A DNA stretch of 64,000 nucleotides from assembly GCF_003955755.1 (NCBI RefSeq), contig NZ_CP034465.1, forward strand, positions 558,001 through 622,000. The letters are read 5' to 3'. Shown piece after piece: positions 28,301-35,182 of the stretch. The notes under the pieces are model-generated. The model ran no database searches and was not told the origin of the DNA. It worked only from the letters and a program-made list of their open reading frames with translations. Source of the DNA: Jeotgalibaca ciconiae. Lineage in GTDB: Bacteria; Bacillota; Bacilli; Lactobacillales; Aerococcaceae. Within the stretch, counting starts at the first letter, position 1, and every line of letters begins with the position of its first letter. The position numbers and the translations under genes are program-made.

Positions 28301-29871
28301 TGGTCAGCCGCTACAATTTCAGCACTTACAATACCAACTTCACTCGCAAAGTATGGATTCGTATAAACTGTATCGTCCCCTGCGCGTAAGAATATTTGCG
28401 TGTGGTCGAATTTATCTAATGAATAATCACCTGTTTGAGCATCACCAGCTTTATCTAAAAATAGGAATTGAACTAATGACGCGTCTGCCTTGATTGGTAA
28501 GTCATAGTAAGCACCATAACGACCACCTGAGGCCATATCATGCGCTCCACTTGGCCAACCATCTGTTGTTGCCTCTACGTCCCCCCAAGTCCATAAACCT
28601 AATTGTTCATAGTCACTACCTAAATAGTTCACTCGGATGGTGTTTTCTATTTTTAATGGTTCATAAGGGAATATCTCATATTCTGCAGTAACCCAAGCTT
28701 CCTTCATTTCAGGTGTGAGGATATCAACGAACATATTATCTACTTGACCTGATGCGCCTTGAAGTGAATTGATTAAGAACCCAATTTGTTCTGGATTTTC
28801 AGCTAACGGAATATCGATAGCATATCCGTACTCTGTTTTCGTTGCTTCACCAAATGACATTGCATCAGTTGGCCAGCTAGATGACGGTGTTTCAACATCT
28901 TCCCATAACCAAAGACCATTTTGGGAGGGTGTTTCGTGCAATAATTTTTCGAAGTGTAGACGGAAATGTCCTTCTTCAATTGCCGGTAAATCGCTAATTT
29001 CTGATTCGTCTTCTTTTGGCTCCTCTGTTTCTCCGGGCTCTTCTGGAGTCTCAGGTTCCTCCGGTACTTCAGGTTCTTCAGGAACTACTGGAGTTTCTGG
29101 AACCTCAACCCCTTCTGAAATGACAACCGTATAAGGTGCCGTATAAGTAGACTGTATATCTGAATTTTCTTTACCATCTGTAGTAGAATCGATGTGATTT
29201 TCGTCAACTTTCGGAATAACATCAAAAGCACCATGTCCATCGTTATTACCTGTTAAGACAGCATGTACACTGACAGCATCATCGTTTTTTAAGTCCAGGT
29301 GCTCTAAAGGTATTTTCCCTTCAAAACCGACTTCACGATTAACGCTAAATTCAGCACCTTCGAGATCTTCAGAATCTAGTACTTTTTCAAAGCCTTCTTT
29401 ATTCGCTTTACTAAACTGTACCCAATTAACTTCTGTATCATTCTTGATTCTGAAAGATAGTTGATATTGTGGTTTATTATCCATTCCTGAATAATTAAAC
29501 TTCGACGCCCAAGGATTCCCACTATTTTCTGAATCCTCATCATTTACCTGCAATGCGAGATTCAAGTAGTGACCATCGTCACCCCAGTTTGGAATATTAT
29601 TTGCATCTACCCAAAAATATAGAAACTCATCATCATTGTGTAAATGTAAGTTTCCAATAAGAGACTCATCAAATTCCTCAACTGACGGTTCAATTGGATC
29701 GATTCCTTCCCAATCGTCTTTTTTCGCATCTATCGAAATCGTTTGCGCGACATTCTCCGTAGCTTCTTGGGCCATAACCTGAATGGGTATAATGGCTGGA
29801 ACAATAACATTCAGCAGCATAATCATTGAAGCTAGATAAGAGAACACTTTGTACCTAATCTTATTCGACAA
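22369..29871 (-). CDS. Cell-wall-anchored amylopullulanase with two GH13 domains
   Basis: The 2,500-residue protein starts at TTG 29871 after AGGAGG. A signal peptide ends near VMA-QEA (about 34). A glycan-binding-like region, a Pro/Glu linker and two CBM41-type modules (LWLWEDVE, LGLWTWGDVE) lead to a CBM48-like region and a pullulanase domain (NWGYDPQ; DVVYNH at about 866, FRFDMMG at about 927, GEGW at about 958, HDN at about 1048). A CBM48/20-like domain, an Ig-like domain and two more CBM41 modules follow, then an alpha-amylase/neopullulanase domain (DVVLNH about 2023, FRVD about 2100, GEW about 2131, SSHDED about 2198). A TDSEEDAA stalk and LPFTG, a helix and a basic tail end the protein. 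All catalytic acids are present. It should cut alpha-1,6 and alpha-1,4 bonds of starch or glycogen at the surface. Confidence 0.93.
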   Translation of the reverse strand: MSNKIRYKVFSYLASMIMLLNVIVPAIIPIQVMAQEATENVAQTISIDAKKDDWEGIDPIEPSVEEFDESLIGNLHLHNDDEFLYFWVDANNIPNWGDDGHYLNLALQVNDEDSENSGNPWASKFNYSGMDNKPQYQLSFRIKNDTEVNWVQFSKANKEGFEKVLDSEDLEGAEFSVNREVGFEGKIPLEHLDLKNDDAVSVHAVLTGNNDGHGAFDVIPKVDENHIDSTTDGKENSDIQSTYTAPYTVVISEGVEVPETPVVPEEPEVPEEPETPEEPGETEEPKEDESEISDLPAIEEGHFRLHFEKLLHETPSQNGLWLWEDVETPSSSWPTDAMSFGEATKTEYGYAIDIPLAENPEQIGFLINSLQGASGQVDNMFVDILTPEMKEAWVTAEYEIFPYEPLKIENTIRVNYLGSDYEQLGLWTWGDVEATTDGWPSGAHDMASGGRYGAYYDLPIKADASLVQFLFLDKAGDAQTGDYSLDKFDHTQIFLRAGDDTVYTNPYFASEVGIVSAEIVAADQLEIGFHSLEGVTEEMIREGLSLLNSDEDIDLSNYTITMDTERNVVILEGAFDFEQGAYKVIYNQRKILVNVGWRLKDSLYAYDGELGLVFGEDGTPTLKFWSPSANNVNVILYDKNDQDEIVKNVEMTKGDRGVWAVELDDSTTGLSDVTGYFYHFEIDRGGEKVLALDPYARSMAQWDNEREGQNYIGKAAIVNPRDIGPDLDFANIEGFEKREDGIIYEVHVRDFTSDPTIADDLTSQFGTFAAFVEKLDYIEDLGATHVQLLPVMSYFFADEFNRHERMPEYAASGTNYNWGYDPQSYFALTGMYSEDAADPAKRIEEFKNLINEIHKRGMGVILDVVYNHTARDYIFEDLEPNYYHFMEADGTPKTNFGGGRLGTTHEMARRVLVDSITYWVEEYKVDGFRFDMMGDHDAESIQKAYDEAAAINPNILMIGEGWVTYAGDDGDNVQPADQQWMKDTKAVGSFSDEMRNELKSGFGSEGEPRFLTGGARSVESIYNNLTANPGNFEADDPGDVVTYIAAHDNLTLHDVIAQSIQKDPKNHQQEIHERIRLGNLMVLTAQGTPFIHAGQEFGRTKQFRHPDFKTTVPADQIPDKITYMEDTDGNPFEYPYFVHDSYDSTDAVNKFDWNMATNTADFPIHTTTRAYTKGLIELRRSTDAFSKGTMAEIDDMVSFVRVPEIKKTDLAIVYRATDSAGDTYFILINSDDKERHLTIPFNLSDGEIIVDAETAGTTTIANPEGISVDGNEVVLDALSAAIIRVDELVPVEVESPSSVESPVINEDGTVTFSYEGDETTETVNVAGSFNGWEATAFSMEKGEDDVWSVTVDVTPGVYEYKFVVNGDNWINDPANDIIAGNDGNNQLILPGLIIEGDKDVEPGATVTLTATYVNDEGEKEVVDADFALATEIAGVTIAGNKVTISEDISPATEIIIDATFDGDKATHTIFVVGEMYEYTINYMRPDGQQADWGLWLWTADVDGSAYAFGEESTGGYVQSTVSFASDKLNLITRLGNWDSQEADRVITIPEGEKSVEVWIVGGNPEVYYSLDDVELLDQRYIELTYVRKNNDYEDWNLWVWGTGVKDDEILFDEITDKGAVVRIPVGYLTTEVGFKIRKGDWVEEDPFNEDRYIEIPIGEMISKVIIEEGKGEYFAVPSINGPVLEDGNATFFYRDPELFLASEMDKIEQVQLSITKEETADAGAFATFMRNIVELFRTNANTEVYDMTYDAVNEYYVHTIEDIEVGNYDYTYLVTIDGETEEVADPYNTNEDGRSTLLFAQPTVTAETSINPKTISYNENAVVTIDSEVSDDYELRAAYIDLTPIGGPERVAINTELMEHTIAVKNTIEPGVKTLNIVLVDEFGNRHNSTVDVEVKSRQIKDDADFDWDEARIYFMLTDRFSNSEKPEGMPSNELSESYHGGDFQGVINNLDYLEELGINTIWITPIVDNIDDGMEMANGEDRYGYHGYWAKDFTKIDENLGDKETFATLIDEAHDRGMKIMVDVVLNHAGYGMNNADQFEGMIRENPVATDDILGELDGLPDFKTEDPIVRDRIIQWQVDWIKELDKFTTKNNNTIDYFRVDTVKHVDNTTWNAFKNEITREKPDFKMIGEWYGASVNSTGDQLRTGRMDSLLDFNFKGQAERFINGNISQVEKELSDRNGKIDNTAMLGQFLSSHDEDGFLYSLTQGENALTEEEARNKFKVAAALQITAKGQPVIYYGEELGQSGLMHDDSVGRYYDENRYNLDWSIANDDNDMLMHYKKLLNIRADYSDVFSKGTRQHVAGTNETGYSVFARTYGNEQIFVGLNTNEDAVESTFAVNSTSSARVSTFALGLAAGSEVIDVYNDVTYVVAADGTVTIDIPGNADGGTVILVAGDTVEEPDGSDTDDSTEEDAATDSEEDAATDSEEDAATDSEEDAATDSEEDAATDSEEDAATDSEEDNLPFTGKTNDLMVSIIGLVFIGSGVALAFTFKKDERKE
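22486..22639 (-). repeat. 24-bp coding tandem repeat in the amylopullulanase stalk
   Basis: Six identical 24-base units (GTCTTCTTCACTG...) plus a partial seventh encode EEDAATDS repeats just before the LPFTG anchor. Perfect identity between units implies recent expansion or slippage, and the copy number probably varies between strains. Confidence 0.95.
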
Positions 29872-29894
29872 TATTTCTTCCTCCTAATTAATTT

Positions 29895-29945
29895 GATGTG
29901 TATAATTACGCAATAAAAAACGCAATAAAGTGAAACCGGTTGCAC
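29895..29945 (-). promoter_or_regulatory. Promoter and LacI-type/cre operator of the amylopullulanase gene
   Basis: GTGAAACCGGTTGCAC (29930-29945) is a near-perfect palindrome. It fits MalR-type operators, and its core fits the CcpA cre pattern TGNNANCGNTNNCA. A TTATAC/TATACA-like -10 lies near 29897-29902; the -35 is unclear. The gene is probably repressed by a maltose LacI regulator or by CcpA. Confidence 0.65.
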
Positions 29946-30007
29946 TTAAAATGTATCAGAAATCGCTTACACTTTCAAGGGCTTTTATATTTTTTTAATT
30001 CTAAAGC

Positions 30008-30080
30008 TTTGCTTACAATTGCTATAAACCATTACCAACCATTACCATTTCCATTACTACTCCAAAAATGGTAATGGTTT
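30008..30080. repeat. Left copy of the inverted repeat flanking the integrase island
   Basis: The sequence from TTTGCTTACAATTGC through TATAAACC, CCATTACCATTT, CCATTACTA and GGTAATGGTTT reappears as its reverse complement at 33547-33611 with few changes. The copy is itself partly palindromic (CATTACCATTT with AAATGGTAATG) and contains an extra direct repeat of ACCATTACCA. Confidence 0.75.
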
Positions 30081-30100
30081 TAAATTATAAAATAATAAAA

Positions 30101-30643
30101 CTATTCTCTTTCAATGAATTTATTCCGAATTTCCTCAATCAAAAATTCGGTTTCAACACTGATATTTATTAGCTGTAACTTTACTTCATCTTCATTAAAC
30201 TTCGTATTGTCACCTAATTCTGAAAATAAAAAGTTGGTTGAATCAATGATGGATTCAATATTTTTATCAAATTTTTTGGGGAAATAATGCTTTTTTGCAG
30301 AGATATAATCAATATGATTATCAATAGTATGAAGGTAATTACGTAATCTTTCTTGGTCAATTTCACTAAGATTACCATCTTGATTGGTCTGTTTCCTAAC
30401 TAGCATTCTGATTCTTAAGAGATTTCCATTAATTTCTGTAATTTTCTCTAGAGTAGTATCTATTATGATATTTTGTTTGTCATACCAAACTTTTCTTCTA
30501 GAAAATCTGAACTCATTATCTTGCATTTCTTTTTCTAAATTTTGCTGTTTCTGTCTATTTTGATCTGTTAAATAAATAGAGTAAACAGAAACACCTATTG
30601 CAAATATTGATATCACTAAATTTAGAATTTCAATCCAATTCAT
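30101..30643 (-). CDS. Hypothetical protein with one N-terminal membrane helix and a coiled coil
   Basis: This 180-residue protein has one hydrophobic helix at about 4-25 (ILNLVISIFAIGVSVYSIYL). A charged, mostly helical region follows and is probably coiled coil (about 28-80). AGGAG lies 6 bases before the ATG. I recognise no family. It is A/T-rich, sits inside the 3.5 kb segment between the inverted repeats, and reads like mobile-element cargo. Orientation opposes the integrase. Confidence 0.6.
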   Translation of the reverse strand: MNWIEILNLVISIFAIGVSVYSIYLTDQNRQKQQNLEKEMQDNEFRFSRRKVWYDKQNIIIDTTLEKITEINGNLLRIRMLVRKQTNQDGNLSEIDQERLRNYLHTIDNHIDYISAKKHYFPKKFDKNIESIIDSTNFLFSELGDNTKFNEDEVKLQLINISVETEFLIEEIRNKFIERE

Positions 30644-30863
30644 TTTATTCTCCTAATTTTTCAAAATTTTAAGATTATAATATTAACCTGAATAATTCAT
30701 ACCTTTTATAAAGGGCTAAAATGAATTCTTAAAATAATTTATGCTCAGCATTATTTAAATGGGAAGTTCAGAACTATGTATTCCATTAGTTAATAATTTT
30801 TTAGATGGCTTGATATAAATAGTTAATTAAAGTTATTGTATAAACTTTGATTAAGTATTAATC

Positions 30864-31971
30864 GGGAGCGTCAATAATTTTGTGTAAATGGTTCTTCCCT
30901 ACTGTAGATTGTTTCTAATTCTCCATCGGTTGACTCAGCATTTGTTCGAGCTCGCCTTCGGCCTGTTGGAAACCTTTATGACTGCGACCTAGGAATTTTT
31001 GGTTGTAAGTATCAAAAGACGAGACTAAGAAACGTTCCATCGACTCTTCATTTTGGAACTGTTCCTTGCGGTGGCTGTATTTCTTGATTTACTTATTAAA
31101 GGATTCAATCACGTTCGTAGAGTAAATAGTCTTGCGTATGGCTAATGGGAAATCATAGAAAGTGAGCAGGTAATCGTTCGAAAGGATCGATTCCACCATT
31201 TTTGGATAGCTGGTTTTCCATTTTTCCGCAAAAGCACCACGAGCTTCCCATGCCGCCTTTTTAGATGACGCTTGATACACCATTTTAAAATCATCACAGA
31301 CTTCCTTTGAACCGTCCGGGCGAATGCCAACTGCGATATGAATGGCTTCCTTGGCGACGGTTTTCCGCTTTAAAGGGATATAGGTTGCGTCCATATAAAT
31401 AGCGGCATAACGGTCATGAAGCTCACGTTCCTTAAATGAAGTGACTTCTTCCGTAAATGATTTAGTCATATTGGACATGGTTTGGGGCGTGTAGTGATGC
31501 CCATACATTTTCTCAATCAAGTCTGCGATTTCCGACATGGTAATACCTTTTCGGAAGAGGTGAATGACGGTCTCCTCTAAGGTATCATTCGTCCGTCTAT
31601 AAGCAGGAACAGTCTGTTGCTTGAACTCGCCGTTGCGGTCGCGTGGAATCTGGAGATGAAGTTCCCCGTACTCGGTCTTGACCGTACGGTCATAGGAGCC
31701 GTTGCGAGAATTACTCGTGTTAAAACCAATGCGATCGTACTTTTCGTAATCGAGGAAAGCCGTTAACTCCGTTTTGAGAAGCGTATTGACAGCTTTTTCC
31801 AAATGGACACGGAATAATTCATTCAAATCGCCTTTGTTCACTAGAGTCTTTAGAATTTCTGTAGTAAAATCGTTCATATGGAAATCCTCTTTTCTGTGAA
31901 TGTGTTGTGGTAACTCTATTCTACAGAAGGGACTTCTTTTTTTCTATTTACACAAAATATTTTACACTCTC
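30864..31971. mobile_element. Internally deleted IS256-family insertion sequence
   Basis: Terminal inverted repeats are GGGAGCGTCAATAATTTTGT... (30864-30891) and, on the other strand, GAGAGTGTAAAATATTTTGT... (31971-31944), about 22 of 28 matching. They enclose one transposase pseudogene. Flanking 8-mers (TATTAATC and TTTCATAA) do not match, so no target duplication is visible. Confidence 0.85.
30915..31877 (-). pseudogene. IS256-family (Mutator-type) transposase, deleted and stop-interrupted
   Basis: The N-terminal 262 codons read as a typical IS256 transposase, with the first catalytic Asp in YMDATYIPL and the terminal NVIESFNK. A TAA at 31089-31091 interrupts it, replacing a Gln codon by the look of the family. 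The frame then continues IKKYSHRKEQFQNEE to TAG 30915. Near 31298 the sequence jumps from GIRPDGSKEV to CDDFKMVYQ, skipping about 70 codons that normally hold the second catalytic Asp. Two lesions make it inactive. Confidence 0.9.
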
Positions 31972-32017
31972 TTTCATAAAGCATAGGCGTGTGCGTGAAT
32001 GAAAGGAAAAGATAATA

Positions 32018-33166
32018 ATGATAAAGAAATACAGTTTAAAAAATGGCGACACTCGATATATGTTTCATTCTTACATTGGGGTGGATCCAGTCACAGATAA
32101 AGATGTTTATCGTAAACGAAGTGGCTTTAAAACGAAGAAAGAAGCAGAAATTGCTGAAGCAAGATTAATTAATGATTTTCATAAAAATGGTTTTCCATCT
32201 CAGAGGAAATGAAGTACCTTTAACGATGTTTATGATTTGTGGTTAGAATCTGAATATATAGATAACGTTCAAGAGTCCACACTCAACAAAACGATGCGTG
32301 ACTTCAAAAATCACATTGTCCCCTCTTTTGATGGGATGAACATTCGTGAAATAAAACCTGATCATTGCCAGTCTGAATTAAATAAGTGGCGTGATAAGCT
32401 AGTCAATTATAGACGTATAAAGAATTATGCAAATCGTGTGTTTGATTATGCGTTAAGAATGGATATTATCGACAGCAATCCATTTGATAAAGTGACAATT
32501 CCAAAACGGATTGAAACGATTGAAGAAAGTGAATTTGAGAATTTCTATAGCAAAGAAGAATTAAACGAGTTCTTAGATTATGTAAAAGAAGATTTAGAAT
32601 TGAATTGGTATACCTATTTCAGATTATTAGCTTATAGCGGTGCTCGTAAATCAGAACTATTGGCTCTTAAATGGTCCGATATTGATTTTGATACATCTAC
32701 ACTCAATATCAACGAAACACTCACTAGAGGCTTAAATAACAAGATTATCGTGCAACCTACGAAGACAGTGAACGGTCGAAGAGTAATTGATATGGATTAT
32801 GATTCGATGAAGCTTTTAAAGCAGTGGAAGATGTATCAGGCTCAATTCATGCTGAAACTTGGCTTTAATACAAATACACCCGATCAACATATTTTTGCGA
32901 ATACGAGAAATAACTTTTATTCTATTAACGTACCGAATGACCGTATGAGAAATGTGCAAAAGCGTAATGGACTCAAACAAATTACCGTTCATGGGTTGCG
33001 ACACACGCATTGTAGTGTCCTCTTCTCTATGGGAGCTTCAATAAAAGATGTTCAGGCTCGTCTAGGGAACACGGATATTCAAACAACAATAAATATCTAT
33101 GCTCATGTCACAAAAGAAGAGAAGAAAGATACCGCAGATAAATTTGCGAAGTTTATGGAAAATTAA
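32018..33166 (+). pseudogene. Tyrosine integrase interrupted by an in-frame TGA
   Basis: Codons 1-64 form an arm-DNA-binding domain (NGDTRYMFHSYIGVDPVTDK). After TGA 32210-32212 the same frame continues STFNDVYDLWLESEYI through the core-binding and catalytic domains to 33166, giving 382 codons in all. Catalytic residues are Arg in GARKSEL, His-x2-Arg in HGLRHTH, Asn in place of the second His (LGNTDIQTT) and Tyr in NIYAHV. Translation could restart at ATG 32237, but without arm binding. Probably a dead ICE or phage integrase. Confidence 0.88.
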
Positions 33167-33203
33167 TGACTAGTTATAAAATATTAAATAAAGGAGACGT
33201 CTT

Positions 33204-33419
33204 ATGGACTTGATACAACGAGCAATAGAGCTCAGATGGCCTGTATTATTATTCGAACTTATTTTTTTAATTGGGGGAATTTTGCTTATAGTTAGTGGAA
33301 GAAAAATACGTAAACAAAGCAAAATCTCATCCTTACTCAATATGATTATAGGTTTAGTAATTGCACTGGTTTCGATATACACTTTGTATTGGACAATTAT
33401 TCTTGGTTATAATTCTTAA
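33204..33419 (+). CDS. Small two-helix membrane protein
   Basis: A 71-residue protein with two hydrophobic helices (about 12-30 and 44-66) and a basic loop (SGRKIRKQSK). A strong AAAGGAG lies 7 bases before the ATG. Located 37 bases after the integrase and inside the inverted repeats, so it is likely cargo of the element. No family recognised. Confidence 0.6.
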   Translation: MDLIQRAIELRWPVLLFELIFLIGGILLIVSGRKIRKQSKISSLLNMIIGLVIALVSIYTLYWTIILGYNS

Positions 33420-33546
33420 TCACCTGATTTTTAAAAAAAATCGTTCATGAACGTTTATATGACAGCGATTCCGAAAGATTTTAACGAGCAACTATGCACC
33501 AACCAACTTGAAATCATCTTAGAAACGCCGTCTCAACAGACAAATC

Positions 33547-33611
33547 AAAAACCATTACCCTTTTTCTACTAGTAATGGAAATGGTAATCGTTTATAGCAT
33601 TTGCTAACAAA
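33547..33611. repeat. Right copy of the inverted repeat flanking the integrase island
   Basis: The reverse complement of this stretch matches 30008-30080 (GCTATAAAC, ATTACCATTTCCATTACTA, GGGTAATGGTTTT). It lies about 380 bases downstream of the integrase, where an attachment site would be expected. Inverted rather than direct orientation is unusual for att sites. Confidence 0.75.
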
Positions 33612-33624
33612 GTGTAAAAAGCAA

Positions 33625-33656
33625 AAGAGCCTTCAAACCGGAGTTTGAAGGCTCTT
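33625..33656 (-). terminator. Perfect 14-bp stem-loop, terminator-like on the minus strand
   Basis: AAGAGCCTTCAAAC (33625-33638) pairs with GTTTGAAGGCTCTT (33643-33656) around the tetraloop CGGA. T-rich sequence follows on the minus strand. No intact minus-strand gene lies immediately to its right, so it may be a relic. Confidence 0.75.
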
Positions 33657-33767
33657 AGCAATGCTTAGTAAAGCTATTATGGAGTTGAGACATTTATTTT
33701 ATCTGACCAAACAAACCCACAAAAATGGGAAGGAAGCTACACAATATAAAAAATGTGTACTTCCTAC

Positions 33768-33908
33768 ATGGTCGAATTAATTTTTACAGACCCCAAAATA
33801 GAAGTGACAGGGGTTTACGGAACAAGAAAGTATGATGATGGTTTTACGATTCCCTCACTCATTCTGACAACTGAAAATGAGATTCTATCATTTTTAGCTA
33901 ATGAATAA
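33768..33908 (+). CDS. Small ORF of 46 codons, doubtful
   Basis: ATG 33768 opens a 46-residue frame (MVELIFTDPKIEVTGVYGTR...) ending in FLANE. A stem-loop, GGAAG..TACACA with TGTGTA..CTTCC (about 33731-33764), sits directly before it. No ribosome site has correct spacing. It may be the remnant of a longer gene. The rest of 33420-33910 shows only the repeat and hairpin listed. Confidence 0.25.
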   Translation: MVELIFTDPKIEVTGVYGTRKYDDGFTIPSLILTTENEILSFLANE

Positions 33909-33911
33909 TAG

Positions 33912-34120
33912 TAAGAAAAGCGAACAAGTCCGCCTTGACCTATGAAAAAATAGGAAATTTGACCCTGAATTGTCAGGAGACTTCACGCTTCAGCGGGTTA
34001 GTCGAATGATATGCGTTAGCGAGCAGCGAAGCGCGCAATGGGGCAAATTTATCTTTTTTTCACTAGGGCAGGACTTGGGAGCTAGACATTGATGGCTGAA
34101 CTTATAATTCTCTAGTCTAC
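33912..34120 (+). repeat. Large palindromic intergenic repeat, copy C (long form)
   Basis: It matches copy A on both sides but carries about 45-50 extra bases in the apical region, from TGTCAGGAGACTTCACGC to ATGCGTTAGC, just before GAGCAGCGAAGCGCGC. All the pairing arms seen in copy A are kept. Either this is the full form and A and B are deleted, or it has an insertion. Confidence 0.85.
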
Positions 34121-34123
34121 AAC

Positions 34124-34157
34124 GAAAAGCTCCTGTCCGGTTACGGGCAGGAGCTTC
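34124..34157. terminator. Terminator downstream of the ATPase gene
   Basis: AAAGCTCCTGTCC pairs with GGGCAGGAGCTT around a 6-base loop (one mismatch). TTTTCG follows on the minus strand. It lies 54 bases after the downstream TAG at 34211. Confidence 0.8.
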
Positions 34158-34306
34158 ATCTTATTCTTCTATCTAAACTTTGGAACTAACTCATTCTCGT
34201 TCCAAGACTGCTACATAATTCTATCGACCATTTGATCCAGCTCGTCAAGCTCTAAATTTTTGAAGATTGCAACGACTTTTGTCCCATTCCCTTCTCCATT
34301 TTTAAA

Positions 34307-35164
34307 CTATTCAAATTCATCCCCATGCTCTTTGAAAAATTGATAATAAGCCTGGACGTTTTCTAATTCGGTCCATTTTTTTACATCAACTGGATCAGAA
34401 TCCAAATCATAGATTTTTGCTTCACGAATGGCTAAGAAGAAAGGTGAATGAGTTGAAATGATGAATTGGCAGCCGAAAAAACGGGCTGAATCTTCAATGA
34501 ATTTCATCAGCTCCAATTGTCTGGCGGGAGACAGGCTATTTTCTGGCTCATCCAATACGTAGAGCCCGTTTTCTTCGATCTTATTGGTAAAGTAATGGAA
34601 GGCATTTTCACCGTTTGAAAATTCTCGAACATTATCCATCAATTCATTGCGCACATAACGTGATTGGGTCTTGCTTCTTGATAAGACTACTTTTCGTAAT
34701 TGTTCATAATCTTCCAGGGAACGCATTTGAAATTTTGAGTGCTTCACTTCTAAATATTCTTCGAATAAGTCTTCACGTTTTGAATCGATCCCGTCATTCA
34801 AGGAACGAACATTTAAAATATAATCAAACACATCATCACTGGTAATAATCCTGCTATGACCAGGGATCGCTCGTTCGAATTCCACATCGCAAAAAGAAAG
34901 ATAATCTGAAAAAAAGTTTGATTTGTTAAAGTTGGAATCTCGTTGCAGCTCCAGTTTTTCTGCAATAATGTTTAATGCTGTTGTTTTCCCGGAACCGTTC
35001 CCACCATATAATAAGGTAATCGGTTCAAAATCTATTCTTTCAAATCGGTGCTTAGACAGAATTTGAAAAGGATAAAATGAATCATAGACCGTTCGCTTGA
35101 TTTCGATAAAAAAATCGAATTCTCTTTCTCGGTCAGGAAAGGTGATAGATTGTAGATATCGCAT
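34307..35164 (-). CDS. AAA/ABC-type ATPase (SMC-like nucleotide-binding fold), probably truncated by a nonsense codon
   Basis: A 285-residue soluble ATPase: Walker A GGNGSGKTT (about 53-61), an ABC-like signature EFSNGEN, Walker B GLYVLDEPENSLSP and a switch His in ISTHSPF. This class (COG3910-like) has no membrane partner and an unknown role. The ATG follows AAGGAG. After the TAG at 34307-34309 the same frame stays open for 31 more codons (FKNGEGNGTKVVAIFKNLELDELDQ...) to TAG 34211, and this stretch reads like a normal C-terminus. Likely a recent nonsense mutation. It lies 18 bases after the ROK kinase gene, so the two may form an operon. Confidence 0.82.
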   Translation of the reverse strand: MRYLQSITFPDREREFDFFIEIKRTVYDSFYPFQILSKHRFERIDFEPITLLYGGNGSGKTTALNIIAEKLELQRDSNFNKSNFFSDYLSFCDVEFERAIPGHSRIITSDDVFDYILNVRSLNDGIDSKREDLFEEYLEVKHSKFQMRSLEDYEQLRKVVLSRSKTQSRYVRNELMDNVREFSNGENAFHYFTNKIEENGLYVLDEPENSLSPARQLELMKFIEDSARFFGCQFIISTHSPFFLAIREAKIYDLDSDPVDVKKWTELENVQAYYQFFKEHGDEFE

Positions 35165-35182
35165 AACCAGACTCCTTCCTGT

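Noticed and set aside
28769-29134. Long antisense open frames opposite the amylopullulanase gene (for example 121 codons here)
   Set aside because: They lie within a clear coding gene, lack ribosome sites and have low-complexity Ser/Thr composition caused by the opposite strand.
30856-31979. Target-site duplication of the IS256-type element
   Set aside because: The 8-base flanks do not match, so no duplication can be claimed.
33447-33572. A 41-codon ORF (MNVYMTAIPKDF...) ending at the right inverted repeat
   Set aside because: There is no ribosome site and no recognisable family. It could be the 3' end of a gene disrupted by integration, but nothing supports this.
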